The translations under genes were made by a program, and so were the position numbers. Shown here one piece after another: positions 55,779 to 64,000 of a DNA stretch of 64,000 nucleotides. The stretch comes from Plantago ovata (Eukaryota; Streptophyta; Magnoliopsida; Lamiales; Plantaginaceae): contig CM051457.1 in NCBI GenBank assembly GCA_028274465.1, positions 49,136,362 through 49,200,361 on the forward strand. Direction: 5' to 3'. The number at the start of each line of letters is the position of its first letter. Within the stretch, counting starts at the first letter, position 1. Under the pieces are notes generated by a model, which had not been told where the DNA came from, did no database searches, and worked only from the letters and a program-made list of their open reading frames with translations.

Positions 55779-58712
55779 TCAAGACGAATACACATATGAT
55801 GCAAACGAGAAACATAAAGCAATATTTTTTATTTGCGAAAAGAAAAACAATCTTTGCATGAGTGATAAAAGATGACAATATAACAGAAACAAAAGAGAAA
55901 TTATCAAGCAAAAGTCTTCGCAGTCTTCAAGTGCATTGGTCAACCGAGCCTTGAGTGATTCCAGATTTGCTATGTCTTCCTTAGTCGATACTGGGACGTC
56001 CTTAAGCATGGTCACCTTTTGCTCAAGTTCGGACACTTCATTCTGCAGCGAAACCACGACATCAGTTTGAGCCTTTGCCGAAGAAGTCAAGTCTTTAATC
56101 TTCTGCTTAAGCGCCTTGAGCTCTGCGTGCATAGATGTAAGGCGATCGGCTTCAAATTCTCCTTCGTCTGCGTATTTTGTAAAAGACCCATGGCTTCGTT
56201 AAGTTGTTGAGTGTGAGACTCATCAGGTTGCTTGTCCTCTAACTGAGATCTAGCCGCATCATATAAAGCAACTTGATCAAAGAATGACTTCAACAAGTTC
56301 TTCATTGGAGATAGGTCAACTTCGAAAGCTTTAAGTGAGCCCACAATCTTCCAAATCTCATCTTGAATGGAAGACATGTCATCCAGTTTAGTACTTGCAA
56401 GTTTATCCTGAAGACGTTGCCAGGTAAAATCCACAATGTCTTTGTATGTGGTAGAAATAAAATGGCCCGCACGGAACACTGAGGCACAAGGAGATGCAGC
56501 TTTGACAACAGGCAGACAAGTCGCATTCTTTGGTAGATCAGCAACATTACTTATTTCTTCCGTATCCCCAGAGCAGTCGTCACCGGAATCAACCTCAACA
56601 ATATGCTTCCCTTGATCATTTCCTTTATCGCTAGCAACTGTGGTCTTCACGGGAGTAGAAACCTCTGCATCTTGCATGTTGAGACCTTTCTTCGCCCTTT
56701 TCCAGTGACGGTCTCCAGCATTGTTACTGCTTTCACTACCACTAGAGGCTTGTCTTTTACCGCTCCCTGCAACGAAACAAGTTTTCTACATTAAAAAAAA
56801 AAAAAAAAAGGGAAGACAAAATGAAAATAGTCAATGGGGTACCTCTGTGAGTGGTTATCTCATCCACTTCTAACAAAATGTCGTCCTCATCATGTTCGTC
56901 CACACGATCTTTACAGGGAGACCGGTTATTTCGCTCCCTAGAAGGATGTCTAGGTCTCGAAGAAGCCAAAGCATCGACTCTACCATCAACACTTCGACAG
57001 AACACTTCTCCCCACCAAGTAGAGAATTGTCTTGAACAAAACGTTCTAGGGCGCTCGATCTTGTTTGGGAACCACGCCCTCTCCTTGGAGTTACGCAAGG
57101 CGGTCGTCCTCCAATAGCGCAAACCCTCAGCAAGATTGGCATAACGGACATCCCTAGCAAGACATCCTGGGTATTGTTGATAAAAGCCAAATTGTCTGCT
57201 AAATCGATGAGGATTATACGGCTCAATAACAAAACCCTCGCCATCACGCAAAGTCAAGTGGCCAGAGCGAATGCTGGAAAAATAACTTCGTTCCTCAGAC
57301 GATGTCGTGTTATTATCCACATATAGGAAATCGAAACGGCGAGGACCACTAGTAATATTCCAACGAACGGTGTCTCCTTTAAAGATTCTTGTACGGGCTG
57401 CTAGTGGTGAGAAACGCCGAGCTCCATTTTCACCAGAAAAGTTTGCCATATTAGCATTGTCTGAAACTTTGGCCAAATTAAAATGAGTCCAGAAGCGCGT
57501 AGCAAGCCAACTATAGACAAAATGCATGTGGGCATGGAAATTTGCACGAGGAGGTCGTTGGGACGCCGAAATCGAATTAAGCCCACGATAAATTGAGGCC
57601 AGCACAGGAGTGGCAAGACTTACTTTTCTGCCCGAAGCCAAATAGCTGGCCATTTTGAAAACACCAGGACGAATATATCCAATATCTTTAATGGGCAAAA
57701 CAAAGACACAAAGCCAGCAAGCAAGATGGGCCGCTAAGAATACTTCATCTCGCGAGGACGCCGCAACGTCAAGCGTCCCAAACATGCTTAAATCCTCCTG
57801 TGACCAAGCCTTGGGTCTTTCGAGATCACCAGTCGGGTTATGAGTCCGCTTCGAACGCGTTTGGTTAGTGACAGGAGTATCACATGGGGCATCCGGGCGT
57901 ATGGGAGGCCTAGAGTAAACTATTTTCCCTTTCCACCAAAACGCAATCCAAGCATTGATAGAAACTGACGGTTCTTTAGAGTCATCTCCATTATTGTTAT
58001 TCTCACGAGAATTGAGCAAGTGGAAAGCGTGGAAAAGACGCATACATGATGATTGCGTAATAGCGGTGTTTGCAAGCTCATCTGCGGCAGGAACAACTTC
58101 ATCGTAATTTACTCCTCTAATAGGAAGCCCGCAATTCTGCCGTAAGTCCCACAGGCTGATCGATAACTCCCCAGGAGAAGTGAGGAGAGTATTAGTTCGG
58201 GAACACCAAGCTTCGCAAAAGGCCTTCATGATCTCCACATCTCGGTCATATGTAAACAATGACGCATAAACGGAGCCATAAATCTCGGCACCCTCAAGAG
58301 TAAATTTACAACGAGAGAGTACATCCTCTGTCCACTCCCAATAACCTTTGTAGAATCGAAATTCTCCGGGAAAGTCAAGCTTCGTGTCTTCCCATGCTAC
58401 TTCACCGTCAATGATTTTTGAGCCTAAGGTTGAGAAGTAATCAGCACCCACCAGCGGTACAGGGTTACTAGTCGTTGGAACGTCATGATGTGCACCTTTC
58501 AAAACCCACTTTGCCGTCTTGTCATTCTTGGACGTACCCGCTCTCGTGGTCCATTCTTCTACATGGAGCTTGTGAATAAACTTCGGGAATTCCACATAAG
58601 GTTCAAATTGCGGGGTTCCGACAGGTAAAATAGTGTCTTTGACATGTTTCTTGCGATCGGTGATGCGCAAGTATTTCCCGCGGGATGATGAGGAGTGTTC
58701 AAAAAACACCAT
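55779..58712 (-). CDS. Antisense plant mobile domain (PMD) gene inside T1
   Basis: Exon 1 (58712-56843, 623 codons plus one base) encodes a PMD-like protein: VYASLFTYDRDVEIMKAFCE and GELSISLWDL...GLPIRG at residues 148-200 follow the W-rich, GE-ITL-DV-LLGLP pattern of the family, and WIAFWW lies further on. Intron 56842-56767 (GTACCC ... TTGCAG) splices in frame to exon 2, which is acidic, then helical, then coiled coil (SLQNEVSELEQKVTMLKD). An A4 run (56175-56178 on the plus strand) is one base short, shifting frame before the coiled coil; the tail runs to 55779. PMD proteins of plants (MAIN/MAIL type) act in the nucleus in silencing; PMDs are also known from transposons. The role here is unknown. 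Confidence 0.75.
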
Positions 58713-58767
58713 TGCGCAAGAGCAAAGCCTTCAATAAGGGGCAAAACTTAGGTAGCGAGTCCTCAAG

Positions 58768-59063
58768 GTTGATGGACAACGTGGAAGTTGCCCGAGTCTT
58801 CAAATTTGGTGGATAACGTGGAAGTCGCCCGAGTCTTCAAGGTTGATGGACAACGTGGAAGTTGCCCGAGTCTTCAAATTTGGTGGATAACGTGGAAATT
58901 ACCCGAGTCGTCAAAGTTGATGGACAACGTGGAAGTTGCCCGAGTCTTCAAATTTGGTGGATAACGTGGAAATTACCCGAGTCGTCAAAGTTGATGGACA
59001 ACGTGAAAGTTGCCCGAGTCTTCAAAATTGATGGACAATGTAGAAATTGTCCAAATCTTCAAA
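58768..59063. repeat. 37-bp tandem repeat in the leader of the antisense gene
   Basis: Eight units of exactly 37 bp, alternating between GTTGATGGACAACGTGGAAG and TTTGGTGGATAACGTGGAA types, so the higher-order period is 74 bp. It lies between the antisense TATA box and the PMD start codon. Confidence 0.95.
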
Positions 59064-59492
59064 TTGATCCACGAACCAGCTTGAATCTTCAAAGGTTAAT
59101 GCGCAACTCCTTAAATTCTGCAAAAAGAATGAAGATAAACAAGAGACAAAGCAAAATAGAAGGAAAATATAAATATAGGTACTTGTTTGCAAATATGGGC
59201 ACAAGATGTAGTAAAAGAGGGGCAAATACGACAAGGTAGAGACAAAAGAAAGAAAAGAAAAAACCAACCCAGATTGCAAACCTCTTGCAACCACGATTAA
59301 CACGGCGTGACAAGAGAACGACCGGTTGGATCGACGATGAATCCCTTCAGTACACGGGCTGCTCAGGCCTCGAGTTGATGAAGATCTTGGTCGGGCGATT
59401 AAAACTAAGTTGCGGGCGAGGTGGTTCCTTCGGCTTCGAGATCGCTTATGATGATCGGAATTCGAGTGAATAAATTAGTGAAGTTGATGCCC

Positions 59493-59500
59493 CTTATATA
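59493..59500 (-). promoter_or_regulatory. TATA box for the antisense PMD gene
   Basis: Minus strand reads CACTATATAAGGGGC. It lies about 780 bp upstream of the PMD start codon, pointing into it, far from any LTR. Confidence 0.65.
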
Positions 59501-59529
59501 GTGTTCAGAATCGCTGCCTAAGATCGATT

Positions 59530-60082
59530 AGAAGTTGAGATCGAATCAAAGTTCTAGCCGAAATCGGAGTTCGAATCCGGTCCAATGCTGAGTCTGGATC
59601 AAAGTTAAGGTTCTAATCCAATTAAAACCGTGTTGGAGTTCTAGTAGAAGTCGGAATCGCATAAACTTATGCGAAAAAAAAAATTACGAGTTCAATACGG
59701 AAAGGATTCACAGAGTTGTACTCTGTTTTTTTTTTTTAAAAAAAAAGTTGCAGGAGTTTGCTTGGAGAAGACGACTGTGGATTTTGTTTATTTGGTCCAC
59801 ATAAACCGGTCAATGTTCGCTGCAAAGTCAAAGGAAATGTGGGTTTGGGCCGTGATGATCGGATGAAGAATGGCCCAATGCATGATTTGGTGGACTAATC
59901 CGGCTTAATTAATTAGGTTCATTGATTAAAGTTCACATAGTTAACCCAAGGCTAAATTAAAATTACTTGGGTAACTTGTGTTAAGTTAAAAGTCGCACCC
60001 GGTCCAATTTAAGAGTCGTAAATCGTTCATTTCAAGACACGTCTTTACGACGTTATTTATGAACAAATTACGAAGGGGCATT
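59530..60082. other. T1 non-coding segment before the 3' LTR
   Basis: No gene. It includes A and T runs near 59670-59750 and ends with a purine-rich tract (CGAAGGGGCATT) adjacent to the LTR, the likely polypurine tract. Confidence 0.6.
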
Positions 60083-60912
60083 TGTAGACATTTAAATTTT
60101 ATGTCTAATAAAATCAATTTAAAAATAAACTTCTGTATTTAATTGGAGTTTGCTAAATTTAATTCCAATTATTATAGGGTTATTTAATTGATTTTAAATG
60201 CCTATTTAGTGGCCAATCAAATGGTGCCATGTCATAAAGTTGATGCAGTTATTAATTAATTGCTGGAAATAAATATAGATAAGATCAAATCTGTATCGAC
60301 CAATCAGAATTGATCCTTCTCTTTTTCCTCACCTATATAAGGAGCTCATTCTCCACCAAAAAAAACACAATTCAGAATTCACAATTCAGAAGCCAGAATT
60401 CCAGAGCTCAAACAGAAGTGAAGAATTCCACAGCAAGCCAAGAACATCAAAGGCATCTTTTCAAGCAAGAACAACTCCAGTTCTTCAAGAAGTCAAAGCC
60501 AGCTCCAAGAACAAGTCGCGAAGACACTTGCAGCAGCAACGGAAGATCGAACTCCAACGCAAGAAGCTCGTGGAGGCACTCGCTCGAAGATCGAAGCAAC
60601 GTACGTCCCAAATTCAAGATCAAGTCTCTACGACCTTTGAAGACGTGCTCGTTCGCGAAGATCAAACTCAAGACCCGGCGTTCAATTCAAGATCAAGCGT
60701 GAAGCCCTTGAATTAACGTTTCCAAGCGAATTCAAGTCAAGACCGGTCAGGTTCAAGATAAAGCTGCGAAGGCCCCTGAACTGACGCTCTCAAGACAATA
60801 GTTCACGTAGATTTTCCGAGTCGTTGACTAGAATCAGAGATTTTCTCTAGAGATTGTAACCCCAAATTACTCAAGATCAATAAATTCAATTTGTGCAATT
60901 TTATTTGTTACA
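60083..60912 (+). repeat. T1 3' LTR (830 bp)
   Basis: Same length as the 5' LTR, with about six substitutions by eye. It ends TTTGTTACA, followed by CCTGT and the rest of the E4 3' LTR. Confidence 0.95.
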
Positions 60913-60917
60913 CCTGT

Positions 60918-61099
60918 GCTAAGTAGTTTGTTGATTTTATAGTTTAAGTTAGATTAGATAAAGCTAGTTATAGTCCTTAGAGATCGACACTCGAGGTTAT
61001 TTTACTACTACACTACGGTTTTCGTTGTAGTTGTGAATTGCATTTGGCTAAATACAAATTTATTTGATTAATTAGAATCTGACAAATTCCGGTTCATCA
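60918..61099 (+). repeat. E4 3' LTR, last part
   Basis: Continues the LTR cut at 48060 and ends GGTTCATCA next to GGAAC. Confidence 0.9.
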
Positions 61100-61804
61100 G
61101 GAACCAATGAGCGACGGACGGGAAGACGAGCATTAGGATTTGGTGGTAGAGTGGTTGATACTTGTGTTGGTTGACACCGAGCAACAGCAGTCCTCCTTCC
61201 ACGAGGAGGGGAAACTGTTTTCGGTGGAGTCTCGAACTCTGAAGAGCTGACGTTGATGTAGTGAGTTGGCTCATTAAAATCACTTCCAGGCCCCGGACCA
61301 AATATATTCACCAAGTCGTCCCACTGCTTCTCCCCCCTTTGGACGTAAGCATGTCCATACAAGTAGTTCTGGAAAACAAAGAATCAAATTCAGTCAATAC
61401 AGAAGAACAACTATGAGCCAAGAGACGGTACTTACCAAGCAATTATATAAATAGTTAGTAACAATTTGGAATGGAGTTGTACCTGCTTGATATCCTTCCA
61501 GACAATGTCCTTAGAGATCAAAAGCATCTTCCTTTTCGTGTCATGCATAACCCCGGGAAGACGAAGGATCCTCGCGTACTCCTCGTGATGCATTTCCAGC
61601 ATGCGAAACCTTTGCAGCAGAGCGGTTCTCCCAAAACGCTCCAGCTCTCTTGCGTTTCAGGGAGAGGCAGCCCTCATGGATGCGAACATTGTTAGACGTG
61701 GCATGCTCGGACAGGATGTCGATGAAAAACTCCTCCAGATCGCTGCTCCAAATTCCACCTTCACGGAAGAACATGTAATCGTGTGCTAGTTTCGAGGTTG
61801 CCAT
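61100..61804 (-). pseudogene. Gene C, 5' part: Myb/SANT-like gene disrupted by E4
   Basis: Exon 1 runs 61804-61483 and exon 2 from 61368 to 61100, then across E4 to 40284. Exon 1 begins MATSKLAHDYMFF and has IWSSDLEEFFIDILSEHA, a Myb/SANT-like first helix. Its end reads LLQRFRMLEMHHEEYARILR then LPGV...IVWKDIKQ in another frame, so one net base shift (or a small deletion with shift) lies between about 61700 and 61620. Exon 2 opens with NYLYGHAYVQRGEKQWDDLV then NIFG, the AY...W..L..IFG pattern of D and F, after a phase-0 intron. A Pro/Ser-rich tail follows until the insertion. It is broken twice, by the shift and by E4. Confidence 0.7.
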
Positions 61805-63135
61805 AGGAACTTTGTATCTGCAAAATTACGATGATGAAGTTAGTGATGAAACTGAATGCATGTTGAAACCAAAATTATGAAAGCTGAATGGTTTAATAAT
61901 ATTGAAGACCGGAAGATTTTGTTGGCTTATTATTTAGGAGAAAGTACCTCTGTGTATGTTTAGAAGGGTGAGATAGTGTACTCGAAAGGAGCTTCTACAT
62001 ATAGGGCAAAAATCCAACTGGCATTGTTGTGACTTATTGTAGTAAATAACAATACAAATACATTAAATAAAATAAAACATGAAATGAATGTAAGGCCTTG
62101 ATTGTAACTGAGGTACTAGGTGAAAGGATTTGCCAAAAGATCTTGTTGCAAGGTCTGCAAATCTTTTTTGCTGTGGTTCACTAAATGACTTGTACTTCTT
62201 CTGATTCACCCAAACCTATCTGTAGCAGTAAAGACTTTGTGTGAGTTGTTGGTGTAAAAAGCAGCAGAAATCAAAGCTGTGTGAATGAAAAGTTAACACC
62301 AATTTGTTGGACAAAGCTTTAAATTGAAGATGTTCTCAAACCATGGGCACACTATGTAGTTTCAAGCTACCAAGTTTTGTCATTAATATTTCTAGTTTAA
62401 GCATGGTTACCAGCTGGTTAATATACTCAATAAAGGCACATATATATATATTTGATGAATTTTTCCATCTAACTTCTTTCATGCATTTATCCAAAAGGCT
62501 GTTGCAAAGTGCTCAAATTGTGCTACTGCTCATGCATTCAACCAACTGGTACACGCTTTGCAGCTGTCACTCTTTGTAAATGAGGGAAATTTTACACAGA
62601 ATGCTGCCTACTCTCACATAGATTTAGGGCTGAAATTCAAAATAACATTGCATGCCAACTCCAAAATTTAAAGTGAATCTGAACATTGCAGAAATCATAT
62701 ATAGATAAATGTTTCGTTCTGAATGCCAAGAGTGCCTCAGAGTTGGACATAAATAGAGGAGTGGTTGCAGTTTGAATGGAAGATTTTTATTCAGTTTATG
62801 GGGGAATTTGACCTAACTAAAATGGATTCGAAGTGTTCACATTCAAAACCAATCTATTCAAATTCAAATCAAATTAATTCTAACAGTTATTGCTTCTGGT
62901 TGTGAAACAGAATAAACAAAACGTAATTTACTATGAACTGCTGTTGTTTCATAGGATTAATAGAAAGTGATAGTTAACAAATTACGGAAGTGGGATTGTT
63001 AGTAGATAGTATTCATGAAACTTGGTAAGTCACAAATTCAGCTCATGCATAACGCAAATTACTACATAGTTAGGGAAATAAAAATTTCGCAATACGAACT
63101 GGAAGACAATAAGTCTCAATACAAATACAGCACTC
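61805..63135. other. Intergenic, upstream of gene C
   Basis: AT-rich; presumed promoter of gene C. No open frame or repeat that I can support. Confidence 0.5.
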
Positions 63136-63600
63136 TGATGAATGTGTATTTTACACTTTCATTTGAGTCTTTTTCACCTATTTTAGCTATCCTCTATGTT
63201 AATTTAGCTATATTTTAGTGCATTTTATTAGAATAGTGTCACGTTTCCCTTTAGTTTGTATTTTACAGGTTTTGGTTGAAAAACGAGGTTTTCCGGGCAA
63301 TTATATTGAAGTAGACAAGGAATTGGTGTTCCAGAAGCCTAATTGGAGTATCTGAAAGATTCCGGATAGGATTTGAAGTCTAGGGGCCGAGTCTGAAGGC
63401 TAAAAGGTCACTAGAAGGCAGAAACCGAGTCCGAAAAGGGGAAGAAATCCAAAAACGCATCGAAAACGCGTTTTGGGCCGAAAAATACTCCTAGGCGAGT
63501 CGCCCGGGACGTGGGGCGAATCGCCCCACACAAGACCGCCCGGTGTGTGGGGCCCTTCGCCCCGCACAATTCAAATGCCTATATATAGTTGCTCAGTTTT
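63136..63600 (+). repeat. E5: Athila-type LTR, cut by a second copy
   Basis: Begins TGATGAATGTG. Palindrome cluster at 63491-63566, TATA box 63579-63588. The LTR stops at TTGCTCAGTTTT, just after the TATA box, where another LTR begins. Confidence 0.85.
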
Positions 63601-64000
63601 TGATGAATGTGTATTTTACACTTTCATTTGAGTCTTTTTCACCTATTTTAGCTATCCTCTATGTTAATTTAGCTATATTTTAGTGCATTTTATTAGAATA
63701 GTGTCACGTTTCCCTTTAGCTTTTATTTTACAGGTTTTGGTTGAAAAACGAGGATTTCCGAGCAATTATATTGAAGTTGACAAGGAATTGGTGTTCCAGA
63801 AGCCTATTTGGAGTATCTGAAGTTTTTCGGATAGGATTTGGAGTCTAGGGGTCGAATCTGGAGGTTAGAAGGCCACTAGAAGTCAGAAATCGAGTCTGAA
63901 AAGGGGAAGAAATCCAAAAATGCGTCGAAAACACGCAAAATCCCGAAAAAAGCTCCCGGGCGAATCGCCCGGGGCGTGGGGAGAATCGCCCCACACCAGG
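63601..64000 (+). repeat. E6: Athila-type LTR inserted in E5 (continues past the right edge)
   Basis: Starts TGATGAATGTG at 63601 and reaches a palindrome cluster at 63953-64000, where the window ends. About 90% like E5 by eye. Confidence 0.85.

Larger units (their letters stand above)
48061..60912 (+). mobile_element. T1: Tat-lineage Ty3/gypsy retrotransposon with an antisense gene
   Basis: Complete 12.9-kb element with duplication CCTGT (48056-48060 and 60913-60917) and two 830-bp LTRs differing at about six positions by eye. Order: LTR, primer site, gag-protease frame, then RT, RNase H, a second (archaeal-type) RNase H and integrase in one frame, a repeat-rich 3' spacer, an antisense plant-mobile-domain gene, polypurine tract near 60072-60082, LTR. 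The double RNase H and the DGG protease variant are marks of the Tat group. Gag carries two stops, so this copy needs helper Gag. Confidence 0.95.
40683..61099 (+). mobile_element. E4: gag-only Athila-type element carrying two further insertions
   Basis: Ends are TGATGAAC (40683) and GTTCATCA (61099), flanked by GGAAC at 40678-40682 and 61100-61104. Order: 5' LTR 40683-41835, primer site 41839, gag remnant 42165-43073, palindrome cluster, non-coding region with a 2.1-kb insertion (43467-45584), hairpins, A-rich tract, polypurine tract, and 3' LTR 47070-48060 plus 60918-61099, the last interrupted by T1. E4 itself, without insertions, is about 5.5 kb. It sits in the last exon of gene C. Confidence 0.9.

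Noticed and set aside
58768..59063. CRISPR-like regular repeat
   Set aside because: Units are contiguous without spacers in a plant genome; it is a minisatellite.
58862..59239. 125-codon frame over the 37-bp repeats
   Set aside because: The repeat unit is not a multiple of three and the product is repeat-derived; the antisense leader explains the region better.
48288..60702. 133-codon frame present twice (48288 and 60310)
   Set aside because: Both copies are inside the two T1 LTRs; duplication is due to the LTRs and the composition is Ser/Arg/Gln-rich without domain.

Overview
The window is nuclear DNA of a flowering plant, probably a eudicot. The evidence is short spliced genes of plant-restricted families (Myb/SANT-like, B3/REM, plant mobile domain) set in dense, nested plant LTR retrotransposons. 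Retroelements occupy roughly 70% of the sequence. I see no rRNA or tRNA genes, no CRISPR array and no organellar or bacterial genes.

Layout. (1) 1-4501: the 5' part of a defective minus-strand Copia element (complete 5' LTR, tRNA-iMet primer site, broken gag and protease, integrase apparently deleted). It sits upstream of a Myb/SANT-like gene exon (4758-5393), probably in that gene's intron. (2) 6011-6615: a frameshifted small Myb/SANT-like paralog. (3) 7024-28496: a pile of gag-only, Athila-type (tRNA-Asp primed) elements. E1 (minus, 7024-18011, duplication AATCT) carries a second insertion, N1 (9057-14806, duplication CTCAC, 217-bp LTRs). E2 (plus, about 18236-23518) lies inside the damaged 3' LTR of E3 (minus, 18092-28496). 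(4) 28569-39379: a host gene island with two tandem Myb/SANT-like genes (A, whose intron holds a MULE with a palindromic minisatellite; B, intact), a possible B3 fragment, two convergent paralogs (D intact, E broken), a decayed two-domain B3 gene, and an AT-hook gene ending in a MULE-type N-terminal domain. (5) 40284-61804: a Myb/SANT-like gene (C) whose last exon is split by the 20.4-kb plus-strand element E4 (40683-61099, duplication GGAAC). E4 contains a 2.1-kb insertion and, in its 3' LTR, a complete 12.9-kb Tat-lineage Ty3/gypsy element T1 (48061-60912, duplication CCTGT). (6) 63136-64000: two more Athila-type LTRs, one inserted in the other.

How the parts relate. T1 has an open RT, double RNase H and integrase frame, a gag-protease frame with two stops, and an antisense, spliced plant-mobile-domain gene with its own TATA box. 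The E elements encode only a Gag and must depend on enzymes supplied by another element. Their LTRs carry clusters of a GC-rich 13-bp palindrome beside the TATA box, and the same clusters recur inside the elements. The host genes A to F and the 4758 exon share one phase-0 intron position, which marks them as one dispersed Myb/SANT-like gene cluster. B and D look intact.
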